Counted from the first letter of the stretch, positions 16,728 through 25,717 are shown. The stretch: 64,000 nt of DNA from Aquabacterium humicola (GCF_030167915.1 NZ_JARGNB010000002.1:868001-932000); one strand, 5' to 3'. Numbers and translations: made by a program. Notes: a model not told the origin generated them from the sequence alone.

Positions 16728-17474
16728 TCAGTCGGCGTCGGGCGCCCAGTCCACGCCGGTGCCCAGCGCCTGCACGGCCTGGCTCCAGCGCGCGCCGATG
16801 CGTGCGTCGACGGTGCCGGCGTCGCTTTCGATCAGCACGCCGCCGCGCTCGACGTTCGGCTGGCCGACCAGCCGCGCACCGCGGGCGGCGAGCACCTCGC
16901 CGGCGCCGGCGGCGATCATCGCCTGGTCGTCGGGGTGCACGTAGACGGTGATCTGGCGGGCGCTCATCAGCACCGCGTTGACCGCGTCGATGGCGACCTG
17001 CACCACCAGCTCGGGGCGCGTCTCGAGTTCGCTGCGCACGACCTGGCGCGCCAGCTGCGTCGCGATGCGCGAGACGCTGGTGGCGATGTGCTGCTCGAGC
17101 GCGCCGAGCTCATGGTCGAAGTTGGTCAGCACCAGGCCGAACTGGCCGGCCAGCTGCTGCGCGAAGCTCTGCTTGAAGCTCTCCAGCGCGACCAGGCCGT
17201 CGCGATAGCCGTCGCGGTAGCCTTCCTGGCGCGCGGCATGCAGCTGCGCCTGGATGATCTGCGCGGCGGCCTCGGCGCTCGGCTCCGGCTCGGGCGGCAC
17301 CGCGGCACGCACCGTCGCCTGCGCGGCCGCGCTGTCGCCGAAGGTGTCGGGCATCCAGTTCTCGAAGCCCTGCAGCTCCTCGCGCGGGATGAAGCGCGTG
17401 TAGGACTGGCCGGCGCGCGAGTTGGGCGGCGGCGGCACCTGCCGCGGGCCGGTGTTCGATTTAGAGGAACTCAT
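16728..17474 (-). CDS. fliH: Flagellar assembly protein FliH
   Basis: The 248-residue protein is the regulator of the FliI ATPase and links it to the C-ring. It has a disordered proline-bearing N-terminus, a FIPREELQ-FENW segment with conserved Trp residues for FliM/FliN binding, a glutamine-rich helix with a GYRDGYRDG motif (FliH-type GxxxG helix), and a C-terminal V-ATPase E-subunit-like domain. Its start overlaps fliG by 14 bp, implying coupled translation. Unlike most operons, fliI does not follow; the next flagellar gene on this strand is 11.6 kb away. Confidence 0.94.
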   Translation of the reverse strand: MSSSKSNTGPRQVPPPPNSRAGQSYTRFIPREELQGFENWMPDTFGDSAAAQATVRAAVPPEPEPSAEAAAQIIQAQLHAARQEGYRDGYRDGLVALESFKQSFAQQLAGQFGLVLTNFDHELGALEQHIATSVSRIATQLARQVVRSELETRPELVVQVAIDAVNAVLMSARQITVYVHPDDQAMIAAGAGEVLAARGARLVGQPNVERGGVLIESDAGTVDARIGARWSQAVQALGTGVDWAPDAD

Positions 17475-18468
17475 CCGCGCCTCCGCTGGCGAGCACGATC
17501 TGACCTTCGTCGACCAGGCGGCGGACGGTCTTCAGCATTTCCTTCTGCTCCGCCTCGACCTCGCTGACCCGCACCGGGCCGCGCGACTCGAGGTCTTCGC
17601 GCAGCGTCTCGGCGGCGCGCGTGGACATGTTGCGGAACACCTTCTCGCGCATCTCCGGCGTCGCGCCCTTCAGCGCGATGACCAGCGATTCGCTCTGCAC
17701 TTCCTTCAGCAGGGCCTGCACGCCCTTGTCGTCCAGCTTCGCGAGGTCGTCGAAGGTGAACATGTTGTCCATGATCCGCTGGGCCAGGTCGTTGTCGGCC
17801 TCGCGGATGAAGTCGAGCACCGTGGTCTCGATCGAGGTGCCCAGCAGGTTGATGATCTCGGCCGCGGTCTTCACGCCGCCGAGCGATGCCTTGCGCAGCT
17901 TCTCGCCGCCGGCCAGCACCTTGCTCATCACCTCGTTGAGGTCCTTCAGCGCCGAGGGCTGGATGCCGTCGAGCGTGGCGATGCGCACCAGCACCTCGTT
18001 GCGCTGGCGTTCGCCGAAGGCCTTGATCACCGACGAGCTCTGGTCGTAGTCCAGGTGCACGAGGATGGCCGCGACGATCTGCGGATGTTCGTTGCGCAGC
18101 AGCTCGGCCACCGAGCCGGCGTCCATCCACTTCAGGCTCTCGATGCCGGTGACGTCGCTGCCCTGCAGGATGCGGTCGATCAGCAGGTTGGCCTTGTCGT
18201 CGCCGAGCGCCTTCTTCAGCACCGCCTTGACGTACTCGTCGGTATCGGCCACCAGCGTGTGCTGCTCCGCGGCCATGACGTTGAACTTGTCGAGCACGCC
18301 CTCGAGCTTCTCCTTGGGCACGATCTTCAGCTTGGCGATGGTCTCGCCCAGGCGCTGCACTTCCTTCGGCGCCAGGTGCTTGAAGACCTCGGCGGCTTCT
18401 TCCTCGCCGAGGGACATCAGCAGGATCGCCGCGTTCTCCAGGCCCTTGTCGTCCATGCTCGAATTCAT
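17461..18468 (-). CDS. fliG: Flagellar motor switch protein FliG
   Basis: The 335-residue rotor protein contains the N-terminal FliF-binding domain (ENAAILLMSLGEEEAAEVFK), the middle EHPQ motif (LRNEHPQIVAAILVHL) and the C-terminal charged torque helix region (IREADNDLAQRIMDNMFTFDDLAKLDD) that contacts MotA. Length and order are typical. It lies 19 bp after fliF and overlaps fliH. Confidence 0.97.
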   Translation of the reverse strand: MNSSMDDKGLENAAILLMSLGEEEAAEVFKHLAPKEVQRLGETIAKLKIVPKEKLEGVLDKFNVMAAEQHTLVADTDEYVKAVLKKALGDDKANLLIDRILQGSDVTGIESLKWMDAGSVAELLRNEHPQIVAAILVHLDYDQSSSVIKAFGERQRNEVLVRIATLDGIQPSALKDLNEVMSKVLAGGEKLRKASLGGVKTAAEIINLLGTSIETTVLDFIREADNDLAQRIMDNMFTFDDLAKLDDKGVQALLKEVQSESLVIALKGATPEMREKVFRNMSTRAAETLREDLESRGPVRVSEVEAEQKEMLKTVRRLVDEGQIVLASGGADEFL

Positions 18469-18487
18469 GTGGGGTTCCGGACGGCGA

Positions 18488-20158
18488 TCAGCTTACTTCG
18501 CCGCTGACCCAGCCGCGCACGATGTTCGCCACGGCCGCCGGGTTTTCCTTGGCCAGGGAGCGGGCGCTCGCCAGTTGCAGCGTGGCCTTCGCCGGCGCCA
18601 CCGGCACGAGCTCTTCCGGCTCCGGCAGCTGCGGCTTGTCGTCGACGACGACCTCCACCTTCGGCGCCGGCGGCGGCTCGATCTGGCGCATGGCCGGGCG
18701 CACGACCGCGAAGACCAGCAGCAGCGCGACGACGGTCAGGCCGGCGGGCACGGCGCTGGCGCGCACCAGGTCGATCAGCCATGGCTGCTGCCACAGCGGC
18801 AGGTCCTCGGCCTTGGGCACCGGCACGGCGCGGAACGGGATGTTGACCACCTTCACCGAATCGCCGCGCTGCTTGTTGAAGCCGACGCTTTCCTGCACCA
18901 GCGCGGTCAGCTTCTCGAGCTCTTCCGGCGTCAGCGCGGTGGTCGTCGTCTTGCCCTTGGCGTCGGTGGTCGTGCGGTGATTGACCAGCACGGCGGCATT
19001 GATGCGCTTGACCGTGCCGACCGCCTTGCGCTGCATGCTGACGGTCTTGTCGACCTCGTAGTTCGTCGTCGCTTCCTTGCGGCCGGCGGCGCCGGTCGAG
19101 CCCATTTGCGCGGCCTGCAGCGGCGCCGAGGCGCCGACGATCGGTGCGGCGGCGGCCTGCGGCGGCTGGTTGCTGGCGGCGCCGGGGATGCCCGAGGGCA
19201 CCGGCGTGCCGGGCGTGTTCGCCTCGTTGGTGCGCTGGCTGCGGATGGTCGCTTCGCCGGCCTGGTTGGGCTTGAACTCTTCCGAGGTCGATTCGATCTG
19301 GTTGAAGTCGAGCTCGGCGGTGACGGTGGCGCGCAGGTTGTCGCGGCCGAGCGCGGGCTCGAGGATCTCGATCACGCGCTTCAGGTAGGTCGCCTCGACC
19401 TGCTGCAGGTACTGCAGCTGCTGCGTGTCCAGGCCCTGCTGGGCGGCGGCGTCGGGCGGCGCCGACAGCAGCGCGGAGTTCTGGTCGACGATCGACACCG
19501 CCTTCGGCGACAGCTCCGGCACCGACGAGGACACCAGGTGCACGATGCCGGCGACCTGCGAGCGGTCGAGCGTGCGGCCGGGGTGCAGCGTCAGCAGCAC
19601 CGAGGCGCTGGGCTTCTGCTGCTCGCGGAAGAAGCCGTTCTGCACCGGCAGCGCCAGGTGCACGCGGGCCGACTGCACCGCGGTGATCGAGCCGATCGAG
19701 CGCACCAGCTCGCCTTCGAGCGCGCGCTGCAGGTTGGTGCGCTCCTGCAGCTGCGACTGGCCGAAGCGGGCGTTGTCCATCAGCTCGAAGCCGGTGGTCG
19801 TGCCCTTGGGCAGGCCGGCCTGCGCGAGCTTCAGGCGCAGCTCGGGCACCATCTCGATCGGCACCAGCAGCGTCGTGCCGTCACCGGCCGACTTGTAGGG
19901 CACCTTCAGCGCCACCAGCTGCGTCATCACCGCGGCGGCGTCCTTGTCCGACAGGCTGGGATACAGCGGCGCCAGGTTGCCGGAATCCTTCCACATGAAC
20001 AGCGCGATCAGCACCGCGACGATGCCGGCCAGGCCGGCGCCCAGCAGCATCTTCGCGCGGGCCGGCATGCGGGCCAGGCGGGCGAGGGCGCCGTTGGAAT
20101 CCTCGGCGGCAACCGCGGCGGCATTCTGCGGGGTGATCGGCGTGATGGCGGCGTCCAT
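18488..20158 (-). CDS. fliF: Flagellar MS-ring protein FliF
   Basis: The 556-residue protein forms the membrane ring on which the rotor is built. It has two membrane helices (about residues 37-56 and 455-475), YscJ-like periplasmic ring domains between them with the segment RALEGELVRSIGSITAVQSARVHLALP, and a cytoplasmic C-terminal tail that binds FliG (ANIVRGWVSGEVS). It is divergently placed from fliE, with 161 bp between the two starts. Confidence 0.97.
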   Translation of the reverse strand: MDAAITPITPQNAAAVAAEDSNGALARLARMPARAKMLLGAGLAGIVAVLIALFMWKDSGNLAPLYPSLSDKDAAAVMTQLVALKVPYKSAGDGTTLLVPIEMVPELRLKLAQAGLPKGTTTGFELMDNARFGQSQLQERTNLQRALEGELVRSIGSITAVQSARVHLALPVQNGFFREQQKPSASVLLTLHPGRTLDRSQVAGIVHLVSSSVPELSPKAVSIVDQNSALLSAPPDAAAQQGLDTQQLQYLQQVEATYLKRVIEILEPALGRDNLRATVTAELDFNQIESTSEEFKPNQAGEATIRSQRTNEANTPGTPVPSGIPGAASNQPPQAAAAPIVGASAPLQAAQMGSTGAAGRKEATTNYEVDKTVSMQRKAVGTVKRINAAVLVNHRTTTDAKGKTTTTALTPEELEKLTALVQESVGFNKQRGDSVKVVNIPFRAVPVPKAEDLPLWQQPWLIDLVRASAVPAGLTVVALLLVFAVVRPAMRQIEPPPAPKVEVVVDDKPQLPEPEELVPVAPAKATLQLASARSLAKENPAAVANIVRGWVSGEVS

Positions 20159-20231
20159 GGAGGGTGGGTGCGGTCGGTCTGACGGTTGCCGCAGATTGTT
20201 CGACAGCGCGCTGCCGGACCAAGGCGCAAAC

Positions 20232-20248
20232 AGCCCGCATTTCGGGCT
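20232..20248. promoter_or_regulatory. Inverted repeat in the fliF-fliE divergent region
   Basis: AGCCCG-CATTT-CGGGCT is a perfect 6-bp inverted repeat about midway between the divergent starts of fliF and fliE. It is a candidate site for a shared flagellar regulator such as FlhDC; no consensus for this organism is available to confirm it. Confidence 0.3.
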
Positions 20249-20319
20249 TCAGTTCCCGCCATCGCGGCCGAGGGGTGTCCGTACAGTCCATCTCCGTGGA
20301 AAACCCGCGACGGTGACCT

Positions 20320-20673
20320 ATGGATCTCAAGCTGAAGCCCTTTGATTTCGCCCAGGCCGTGGCGCGCGCCGGACTGCGTCCGGACGGCACCCCGCTCGCC
20401 GGCGGTGTCGGCGGCGTGGCAGCGCCCGGGAAGACCGAGGCCGCCGGCGGCGTCAGCTTCCAGAACGCGATGAGCCAGGCGCTGAAGCAGGTCAGCGAGA
20501 TGCAGAACGAGGCCAGCACGCTGCAGAAGGAATTCCAGCTCGGCAACTCGTCGGTCAGCCTGGAAGAGACCATGGTCGCGGCCGAGAAGGCTCGGCTGGG
20601 GTTCACGGCCGCCGTGTCGGTGCGCAACCGGCTGGTGCAGGCCTATTCGGACATCATGAACATGCAGGTGTGA
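20320..20673 (+). CDS. fliE: Flagellar hook-basal body protein FliE
   Basis: The 117-residue protein joins the MS ring to the rod. The C-terminal half has the family core SFQNAMSQALKQVSEMQNEA and ends with RNRLVQAYSDIMNMQV, the canonical FliE terminus. The N-terminus is slightly extended and glycine/alanine-rich. It is transcribed away from fliF, a common beta-proteobacterial arrangement. No strong ribosome site is visible before the ATG at 20320. Confidence 0.95.
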   Translation: MDLKLKPFDFAQAVARAGLRPDGTPLAGGVGGVAAPGKTEAAGGVSFQNAMSQALKQVSEMQNEASTLQKEFQLGNSSVSLEETMVAAEKARLGFTAAVSVRNRLVQAYSDIMNMQV

Positions 20674-20737
20674 GGCCTCCGGCCGGGGTGGCGCCGCCCG
20701 AGCGCTGCTCGCGGCGTGGGCCGGCCCGGCGCGCGCT

Positions 20738-22141
20738 TCAGGGGCGGGGCGGCCCGCCCGGGGCGGATGCCGGCGCCGCCAGGAAGTCGGACAGGATCTG
20801 CTCGACCTGGTCGTCCGGCAGCGGCGGCGGCCGCCGCGCGCCGAGGTCGACGGCCAGCTCCGGGAAGCCGATGACCAGCGCGGCGGCCAGCAACTGCATC
20901 GCGATGAACGGCAGCGCGCCCCGGTAGAGGTGGCGGCTCTCGAGCGACGCCGGCGCGACCGAGCGCAGCGTGTACAGCGCGACGCCGAAGGGCGGGTGCA
21001 TGAACGAGGTCTGCAGCGCGATGCACACCAGCACGCCGAACCACGCGGCATCGATGCCCAGGGCCACCGCGGCCGGCACCAGCAGCGGCAGCGCGAGGAA
21101 GGCGATCTCGAAGAAGTCGAGGAAGAAGGCCAGCACGAACACCAGCAGCGTCGCCGCGACGAGGAATCCGGTCGGCCCGCCGGGCAGGTGCGAGAAGACC
21201 TCGCCGACCCACACCTTGCCGTCCATCGCATTGAACGGCAGCGTGAAGAACAGCGCGCCGATCATCACGAACAGCGCACTGCAGCTGATCAGCGTGGTGC
21301 CGTCGACGATCGACCGAAGCGCCGCCAGGTCCAGCCGGCGGCGGCTGGCGGCCAGCGCCAGCGACGCGGTGGCGCCGAAACCGCCGCTCTCGGTGGGCGT
21401 CGCGACGCCGGCCAGCACCGATCCGATCGTGGCCGCGACGATCAGCGCCGGCGGCGCCAGCGAGCGCAGCGCCGCGAGTACCGACCGCCACGACGGCGCG
21501 CCGGCGCCGGACGGTGCGGCGCCGGGCCGCAGCCGCGTCAGCACCGCGATGTAGGCCAGGTACAGCCCGGCGAGGAACAGGCCGGGGACCAGCGCCTTCT
21601 CGTACATGCGGAAGATCGGCACGCCGGTGGCATCGGCGATGACGATGAGCACCAGGCTCGGCGGGATCAGCTGCGCGAGCGTGCCCGCCGCGGCGATGCT
21701 GCCCGCCGCCAGCCCCGGCGCATAGCCCGCGCGCAGCATCGCCGGCAACGCGATCAGCCCCATTGGGATGATGCTGGCCTGCACCACGCCGGTGGTCGCC
21801 GCGAGCACCGTGCCGACGATGATGACCGCCATCGCCAGCCCGCCGCGGGCGCCCTGCAGCAACGTCGACACGGCCTGCAGCATCTGCTCGGCGATGCCGC
21901 TGCGTTCGAGCACCAGCCCCATCAGCGTGAAGAACGGGATGGCGAGCAGCACCTCGCTGAAGAGCAGGCCGTACACCCGCAGCATGTGCGCCTGCGCCAT
22001 CGCCAGCGGGAAGAGGTCGAGCGCTGCACCGAGCAGCGTGAAGGCGAAGCCGTGCACGATGAGCGTCAGGCCGACGGGAAAGCCGAGCATCAGCGCGCCG
22101 GCCATGCTGAGGAACATCAGCGCCGCGAGGCCGTGGTTCAT
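20738..22141 (-). CDS. dctM: TRAP transporter large permease subunit (DctM family)
   Basis: The 467-residue protein has about 12-13 hydrophobic helices and family segments such as IPFFTLMGLVLERSG, GTLAQLIPPSLVLIVIAD, GVATPTESGGFGA and ALQTSFMHPPFGVALYTL. It is the ion-coupled translocation subunit for a carboxylate-like solute. Its ATG at 22141 overlaps the dctQ-type stop (ATGA). No DctP periplasmic binding protein lies in the operon, which is unusual, so the substrate cannot be inferred. Confidence 0.93.
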   Translation of the reverse strand: MNHGLAALMFLSMAGALMLGFPVGLTLIVHGFAFTLLGAALDLFPLAMAQAHMLRVYGLLFSEVLLAIPFFTLMGLVLERSGIAEQMLQAVSTLLQGARGGLAMAVIIVGTVLAATTGVVQASIIPMGLIALPAMLRAGYAPGLAAGSIAAAGTLAQLIPPSLVLIVIADATGVPIFRMYEKALVPGLFLAGLYLAYIAVLTRLRPGAAPSGAGAPSWRSVLAALRSLAPPALIVAATIGSVLAGVATPTESGGFGATASLALAASRRRLDLAALRSIVDGTTLISCSALFVMIGALFFTLPFNAMDGKVWVGEVFSHLPGGPTGFLVAATLLVFVLAFFLDFFEIAFLALPLLVPAAVALGIDAAWFGVLVCIALQTSFMHPPFGVALYTLRSVAPASLESRHLYRGALPFIAMQLLAAALVIGFPELAVDLGARRPPPLPDDQVEQILSDFLAAPASAPGGPPRP

Positions 22142-22722
22142 GGCGCTGACCCCGGATCGCAGCGGCCAAGCGGCGCATCGCCTGCCGTTGCGGGCGGCGC
22201 GGCCGCCGGCCAGCCGCGCAGCGCGCCCACCAGCCGCAGCGCCTCGGCCAGGCACTGCAGCGCCAGCAGCGTGAAGCCGGCGAAGAGCGCCAGCTTGACC
22301 GGCCAGCGCTCCAGTCCCACCAGCACGTCCTCCGGCCCCTCGCGCTGGCGCAGCGAGACGGTCCAGAAGGTCCAGTACGCCCAGGCCAGGTAGCCGCAGA
22401 TCGGCGCCAGCAACGACAGGCCCACGAGGTCGATGATCCAGCGCGTGCGCTGCGGGAACCGCCGCCACAGCACGTCGACGCGGACGTGCCCCTGGCGCAG
22501 CAGCGTGTAGCCGGCGGCGACCAGGTAGACGCAGGCGAACAGGTACCACTGCAGTTCGCTGAAGCCGTTGTGGCCCCAGCGGAACAGCTTGCGCACGAGC
22601 GCGTAGGACACGCAGACGACCGGTATGGCGAGCGTCAGCCAGCGCGCCGTTTCGCCGGCGCGCAGCGTCACGGCGTCGATGCGGGCGACGAGGCGGGGGA
22701 GCGCCTGGCGCAGCGGCATCAT
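22138..22722 (-). CDS. dctQ: TRAP transporter small permease subunit (DctQ family)
   Basis: The 194-residue membrane protein has four helices and the DctQ pattern (LQWYLFACVYLVAAGYTLLRQGHVRVDVLW, shown here only in part as ELQWYLFACVYLVAAGY, then HVRVDVLWRRF). The double ATG at 22722/22719 overlaps the stop of the DUF4865 gene, and its own stop overlaps dctM, so all three genes are translationally coupled. Confidence 0.92.
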   Translation of the reverse strand: MMPLRQALPRLVARIDAVTLRAGETARWLTLAIPVVCVSYALVRKLFRWGHNGFSELQWYLFACVYLVAAGYTLLRQGHVRVDVLWRRFPQRTRWIIDLVGLSLLAPICGYLAWAYWTFWTVSLRQREGPEDVLVGLERWPVKLALFAGFTLLALQCLAEALRLVGALRGWPAAAPPATAGDAPLGRCDPGSAP

Positions 22723-23306
22723 GGCCGGGCCGGCTCCGGTGCCGGTGCCGGTGCCGGTGCAGGTGCCGGTGCCGACACCGCGCCGACCTCGAACACCACG
22801 CCGCCTTCGGCCGCGTCGGCCGCCGCGGCGGGCGCGTGGTCCCAGAACCGGAACAGCCGCAGCTGCATCCGGCCGATGTCGAGCATCGAGGCCTGCCCGA
22901 GCAGGCCTGCGCGCGCGGCCGGCGGGTGCCCGCTGTGCGCGAGCAGCGCGGCATGGCTGCGCAGCTCGATCACGTGCCGCGTGCAGCTGCGGGCCCCGTG
23001 CAGCGCCGGCGCCGCCGCGCCGAGCAGCGGGCCGGTGCTCGGCTGCACCCAGCCGAACGTCTGCGTGACGCCTGCGTACAGCGGACCGAGCAGGAAGTCG
23101 CGCGCGGCGGTCGCATGCTCGAAGAGATACAGCGGCGCGTAGCGGTTGCCGTGCGCCGGCAGCCGCGACGCATCGGCCAGCAGCCAGGCCTTCCACAGCA
23201 GGCCGTCGTGGCGGTCGAACAGATGGCGCTTGGCCTCGATGCGCCGGCGGATCGCCTGCATGTCGAACGACGGCGGCAGGTCGAACTCGTATTGCAGCAG
23301 CAGCAT
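22719..23306 (-). CDS. DUF4865 family protein, first gene of a TRAP operon
   Basis: The 195-residue protein opens with LLQYEFDLPPSFDMQAIRRR and contains the YAPLYLFE and FLLGPLYAGVTQTFGW segments typical of DUF4865, a family of unknown function commonly found beside LysR regulators, as here. The C-terminus ends in a run of Ala-Pro repeats encoded by a hexanucleotide microsatellite. It is coupled by ATGA to dctQ. Its small ferredoxin-like/monooxygenase-like look is only an impression; the role may be catabolic or a solute-handling step for the TRAP substrate. Confidence 0.82.
   Translation of the reverse strand: MLLLQYEFDLPPSFDMQAIRRRIEAKRHLFDRHDGLLWKAWLLADASRLPAHGNRYAPLYLFEHATAARDFLLGPLYAGVTQTFGWVQPSTGPLLGAAAPALHGARSCTRHVIELRSHAALLAHSGHPPAARAGLLGQASMLDIGRMQLRLFRFWDHAPAAAADAAEGGVVFEVGAVSAPAPAPAPAPAPEPARP
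22738..22773. repeat. Hexanucleotide microsatellite (GGTGCC) x6
   Basis: Six GGTGCC units, one with a single change (GGTGCA), lie near the 3' end of the DUF4865 gene and encode its Ala-Pro tail. Unit gain or loss would alter tail length without a frameshift, 16 bp before the dctQ start. Confidence 0.85.
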
Positions 23307-23436
23307 GTCGCGTCTCTCCTGGCGCCCAGGTTAGGGCGCCGGGCTGCAGGCGACCAGCGAGAAGTGCTGAAGCGGCCGTTTGGAAAAACTCAATCCTAGA
23401 ATCGCCGCCCGGGGGCCGTTGCCCCGGGGAGCGCGC

Positions 23437-24291
23437 GTGGAAGGTCTTGTTCATCGCAGCCTGCGGGCGTTCCTCGTGCTGGCCGAGGAAGGCTCGCTGG
23501 CGGCCGCCGGCAACAGCCTGGGGCGCACGCCGTCGGCGCTGAGCCTGCAGATCTCGGCGCTGGAGCAGCGCATCGGCCGCCGCCTGTTCACCCGCGGCGC
23601 GCGCGGCATGGCGCTGTCACCCGCCGGCGAGGTGCTGCTGCGCTACGCGCGCGAGATGGTGGCGGTGGAGGCCGCTGCGCACGCGGCGGTGCGCGGGCTG
23701 TCGGTGGCCGGCGACGTCACCTTCGGCATGCCGCAGGACTTCGCGTCGTCGCGCCTGGCCGCGACGCTGCAACGCTTTCGCCGCACGCATGCCGGCGTCC
23801 GGGTGCACGCGGTCATCGAACGCAACAACGTCATCGCGCGCCAGGTCAGCGAGCGCGCGCTCGACCTCGCGCTGCTGATCGGGCGCCGGCGCCATGCGCT
23901 GGCGGTGACGGCCTGCGCGCGGCCGACCCGCTGGTACGCGGCCCCGGGGCTGCAGTGGAAAGGCGCCGCGCCGCTGCCGCTGGTGATGCTGGAGGAACCC
24001 TGCATCTACCGCGACGACGCGCTGAAGGCGCTGCAGCGCGCCGGCGTGCGCCACGAGATCGCGTTCACGACCGGCAGCGTGCCGGCGATGTGGGCGGCCG
24101 TGCAGGCCGGCACGGGCGTCACGGCGCGCATGGACCTGGGCGCCGCGCGCGACGTCGCCGATGCGGGCGCCCGCCTGGGCCTGCCGGCGCTGCCGTCGAC
24201 GCAGCTGTCGCTGGTCAGGTGCCGGCCGAGCACGGTCGACGCCGTGGAAGCGCTGGCCGAGCAGGTGCGCACCTCGTTGAACGAGCGCTGA
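23437..24291 (+). CDS. LysR family transcriptional regulator
   Basis: The 284-residue protein has the LysR winged helix at residues 1-65 (FLVLAEEGSLAAAGNSLGRTP) and a periplasmic-binding-like effector domain. I chose the GTG at 23437 because GGGGAG lies six bases before it and the alternative upstream starts add a non-family N-terminus. It is divergent from the DUF4865-dctQM operon across 130 bp and is the likely regulator of that operon. Confidence 0.87.
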   Translation: MEGLVHRSLRAFLVLAEEGSLAAAGNSLGRTPSALSLQISALEQRIGRRLFTRGARGMALSPAGEVLLRYAREMVAVEAAAHAAVRGLSVAGDVTFGMPQDFASSRLAATLQRFRRTHAGVRVHAVIERNNVIARQVSERALDLALLIGRRRHALAVTACARPTRWYAAPGLQWKGAAPLPLVMLEEPCIYRDDALKALQRAGVRHEIAFTTGSVPAMWAAVQAGTGVTARMDLGAARDVADAGARLGLPALPSTQLSLVRCRPSTVDAVEALAEQVRTSLNER

Positions 24292-24307
24292 GCGCGCGGG
24301 ACCCGGG

Positions 24308-24769
24308 CTACCCGGGGGGATGGACCGGCGTCGCGCGGCGGCCCGGCCGCGGCGCGGCAGCCTCTCCCTCGGCCACGCGCCGCGCCTGGACCTCGAACGC
24401 GTTGTCCCAGTAGGGCCGCCGCCCGCGCAGCAGCTGCCACAGGCTGGACAGCGCATAGGCCGGGAAGAACAGCAGCCCCCAGCGCTCGTACTGCCGCACG
24501 TGCACCAGTTCGTGCGCGAGCGAATGCCGCAGGTCGCGCCAGGTGACGCCGACGATGACATGGCCGAGGGTGATCGCGCGGTAGGGCAGGCGCTTCGCGA
24601 GCGGTCCGCAGTCGGCGTCGCCCGTGCGCCAGATCGCCAGCAGCACGCCGTCCGAGCGGTGCAGGCGGGCGCCGAAGGTCCGCAGCAGTGCGACCAGCAG
24701 CAGGCCGACAAGCGAGCAGGGGCCGGCCCAGAGGACCTTCAGCAGCTGTCTGGAATCGCCCGCGCGCAT
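24308..24769 (-). CDS. Small membrane protein with an HExxH metallopeptidase-like motif
   Basis: The 153-residue protein has a hydrophobic helix at about residues 13-31 and a central SLAHELVHVRQYERWG, an HExxH-type zinc motif, followed by another hydrophobic stretch (FFPAYALSSLWQLL). It ends in a proline/arginine-rich tail. I know no named family; a membrane metallopeptidase fold is plausible but no third zinc ligand can be assigned. It lies 22 bp past the FimT-like gene and may be the last gene of the fliS operon. Confidence 0.65.
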   Translation of the reverse strand: MRAGDSRQLLKVLWAGPCSLVGLLLVALLRTFGARLHRSDGVLLAIWRTGDADCGPLAKRLPYRAITLGHVIVGVTWRDLRHSLAHELVHVRQYERWGLLFFPAYALSSLWQLLRGRRPYWDNAFEVQARRVAEGEAAAPRPGRRATPVHPPG

Positions 24770-24791
24770 CGCGGCGGCAGGTTAGCAGCGA

Positions 24792-25301
24792 CTAGCAGTG
24801 CGCGACGTCCTTGATCGCGCCGTCCGGCGAGCAGACGCTCGGGCGGCCGAGCCGGCTCATGCGCACCTGCAGCAGGTCGCCGGCGGTGGACAGCAGCTGC
24901 ACGGCGGCGGGCGCCTGCAGCGCGGCGCCGGTGCGGCCGTCGAGCTCGAAGGTCTGGGCCATCGTGATGGTCACGCCGGGATGGTCCTTGCTGCCGACGC
25001 GCTTGAGCACCGCCGGGTGGCCGATGTTGTCGCAGCGCGCCGCGGAGTCGACGGTGATGGCATAGCACCACTCGCTGCCCTGCGTGAAGTTCACGCGCAG
25101 CACCTGGCCGCGGCGGGCGGCTTCGTGGCGCGCCTCCGACAGGTCGGCGACGAGGTGCTGGGCGGCCGCCTGCACGCGCTGGCGCGCGAAGAAGGCGCCC
25201 ATCGGCCCGGCGGCCAGCGTGCCGAGCACGGCGAGGATCGCCAGCGCGATCATCAGCTCGACGAGGGTGAGGCCGCGCGCGGGCTGGAAGGTCCGCTTCA
25301 T
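24792..25301 (-). CDS. GspH/FimT-type minor pseudopilin
   Basis: The 169-residue protein has a prepilin signal ending RG followed by LTLVELMIALAILAVLG, including the conserved Glu5 of the mature protein, and a GspH/FimT-like globular domain with paired cysteines (WCY ... ARCD). Such proteins prime type IV pili or type II secretion pseudopili. The start overlaps the PilE-like stop (ATGA). Its location downstream of ycgR, fliT and fliS, with no terminator in between, is unusual. Confidence 0.85.
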   Translation of the reverse strand: MKRTFQPARGLTLVELMIALAILAVLGTLAAGPMGAFFARQRVQAAAQHLVADLSEARHEAARRGQVLRVNFTQGSEWCYAITVDSAARCDNIGHPAVLKRVGSKDHPGVTITMAQTFELDGRTGAALQAPAAVQLLSTAGDLLQVRMSRLGRPSVCSPDGAIKDVAHC

Positions 25302-25717
25302 GACTGCCAGCACCGGGCGTCCGGTCCCTGGAAGCTCAGCGCGCCGTCGATGCGCAGCGTCACTTCGCTGCAATCGGTGTCGGCGGCCTGCGCGCCGTCG
25401 GCGATCGCGGTCGCGGTGTAGGCCAGGCCGTCGGCGCTGCCTTGCAGCACCAGGCGGTAGCGGCCCTGCAGGCTGCGGCCGGCGGCGAAGCCGGGCAGCT
25501 GCTCGAGCTTGTCGGCATAGCCGCCGTGGCGCTCGCGGTAGGTTTCCTGCTCGCGCTGCAGCTCCTGCAGCGAGCTGGTCGCGTCGACGCGCTGGCCGCG
25601 CAGCTGCGCACCGCGGTAGCTGGGCAGGGCCACCGAGGCCAGCACGCCGGTGACGGCCACGGCCACCAGGGTCTCGACCAGGGTCAGGCCGCGGCTGCGG
25701 TGCGTCGCGCGAATCAT
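25298..25717 (-). CDS. PilE-type type IV pilin-like protein
   Basis: The 139-residue protein begins with the prepilin signal SRG followed by LTLVETLVAVAVTGVLA (Glu5 present), the YR...YADKLEQLPGF pattern of PilE minor pilins and a C-terminal disulfide-capable pair (TDCSE ... ARCWQS). It lies 12 bp after the YcgR gene and overlaps the FimT-like gene, so the three are probably co-transcribed. It could be a minor pilin or a competence pseudopilin. Confidence 0.85.
   Translation of the reverse strand: MIRATHRSRGLTLVETLVAVAVTGVLASVALPSYRGAQLRGQRVDATSSLQELQREQETYRERHGGYADKLEQLPGFAAGRSLQGRYRLVLQGSADGLAYTATAIADGAQAADTDCSEVTLRIDGALSFQGPDARCWQS

Noticed and set aside
23380-23402. TTGGAA and TAGAAT as a promoter before the LysR gene
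   Set aside because: Spacing is only 11 bp, too short for sigma-70.
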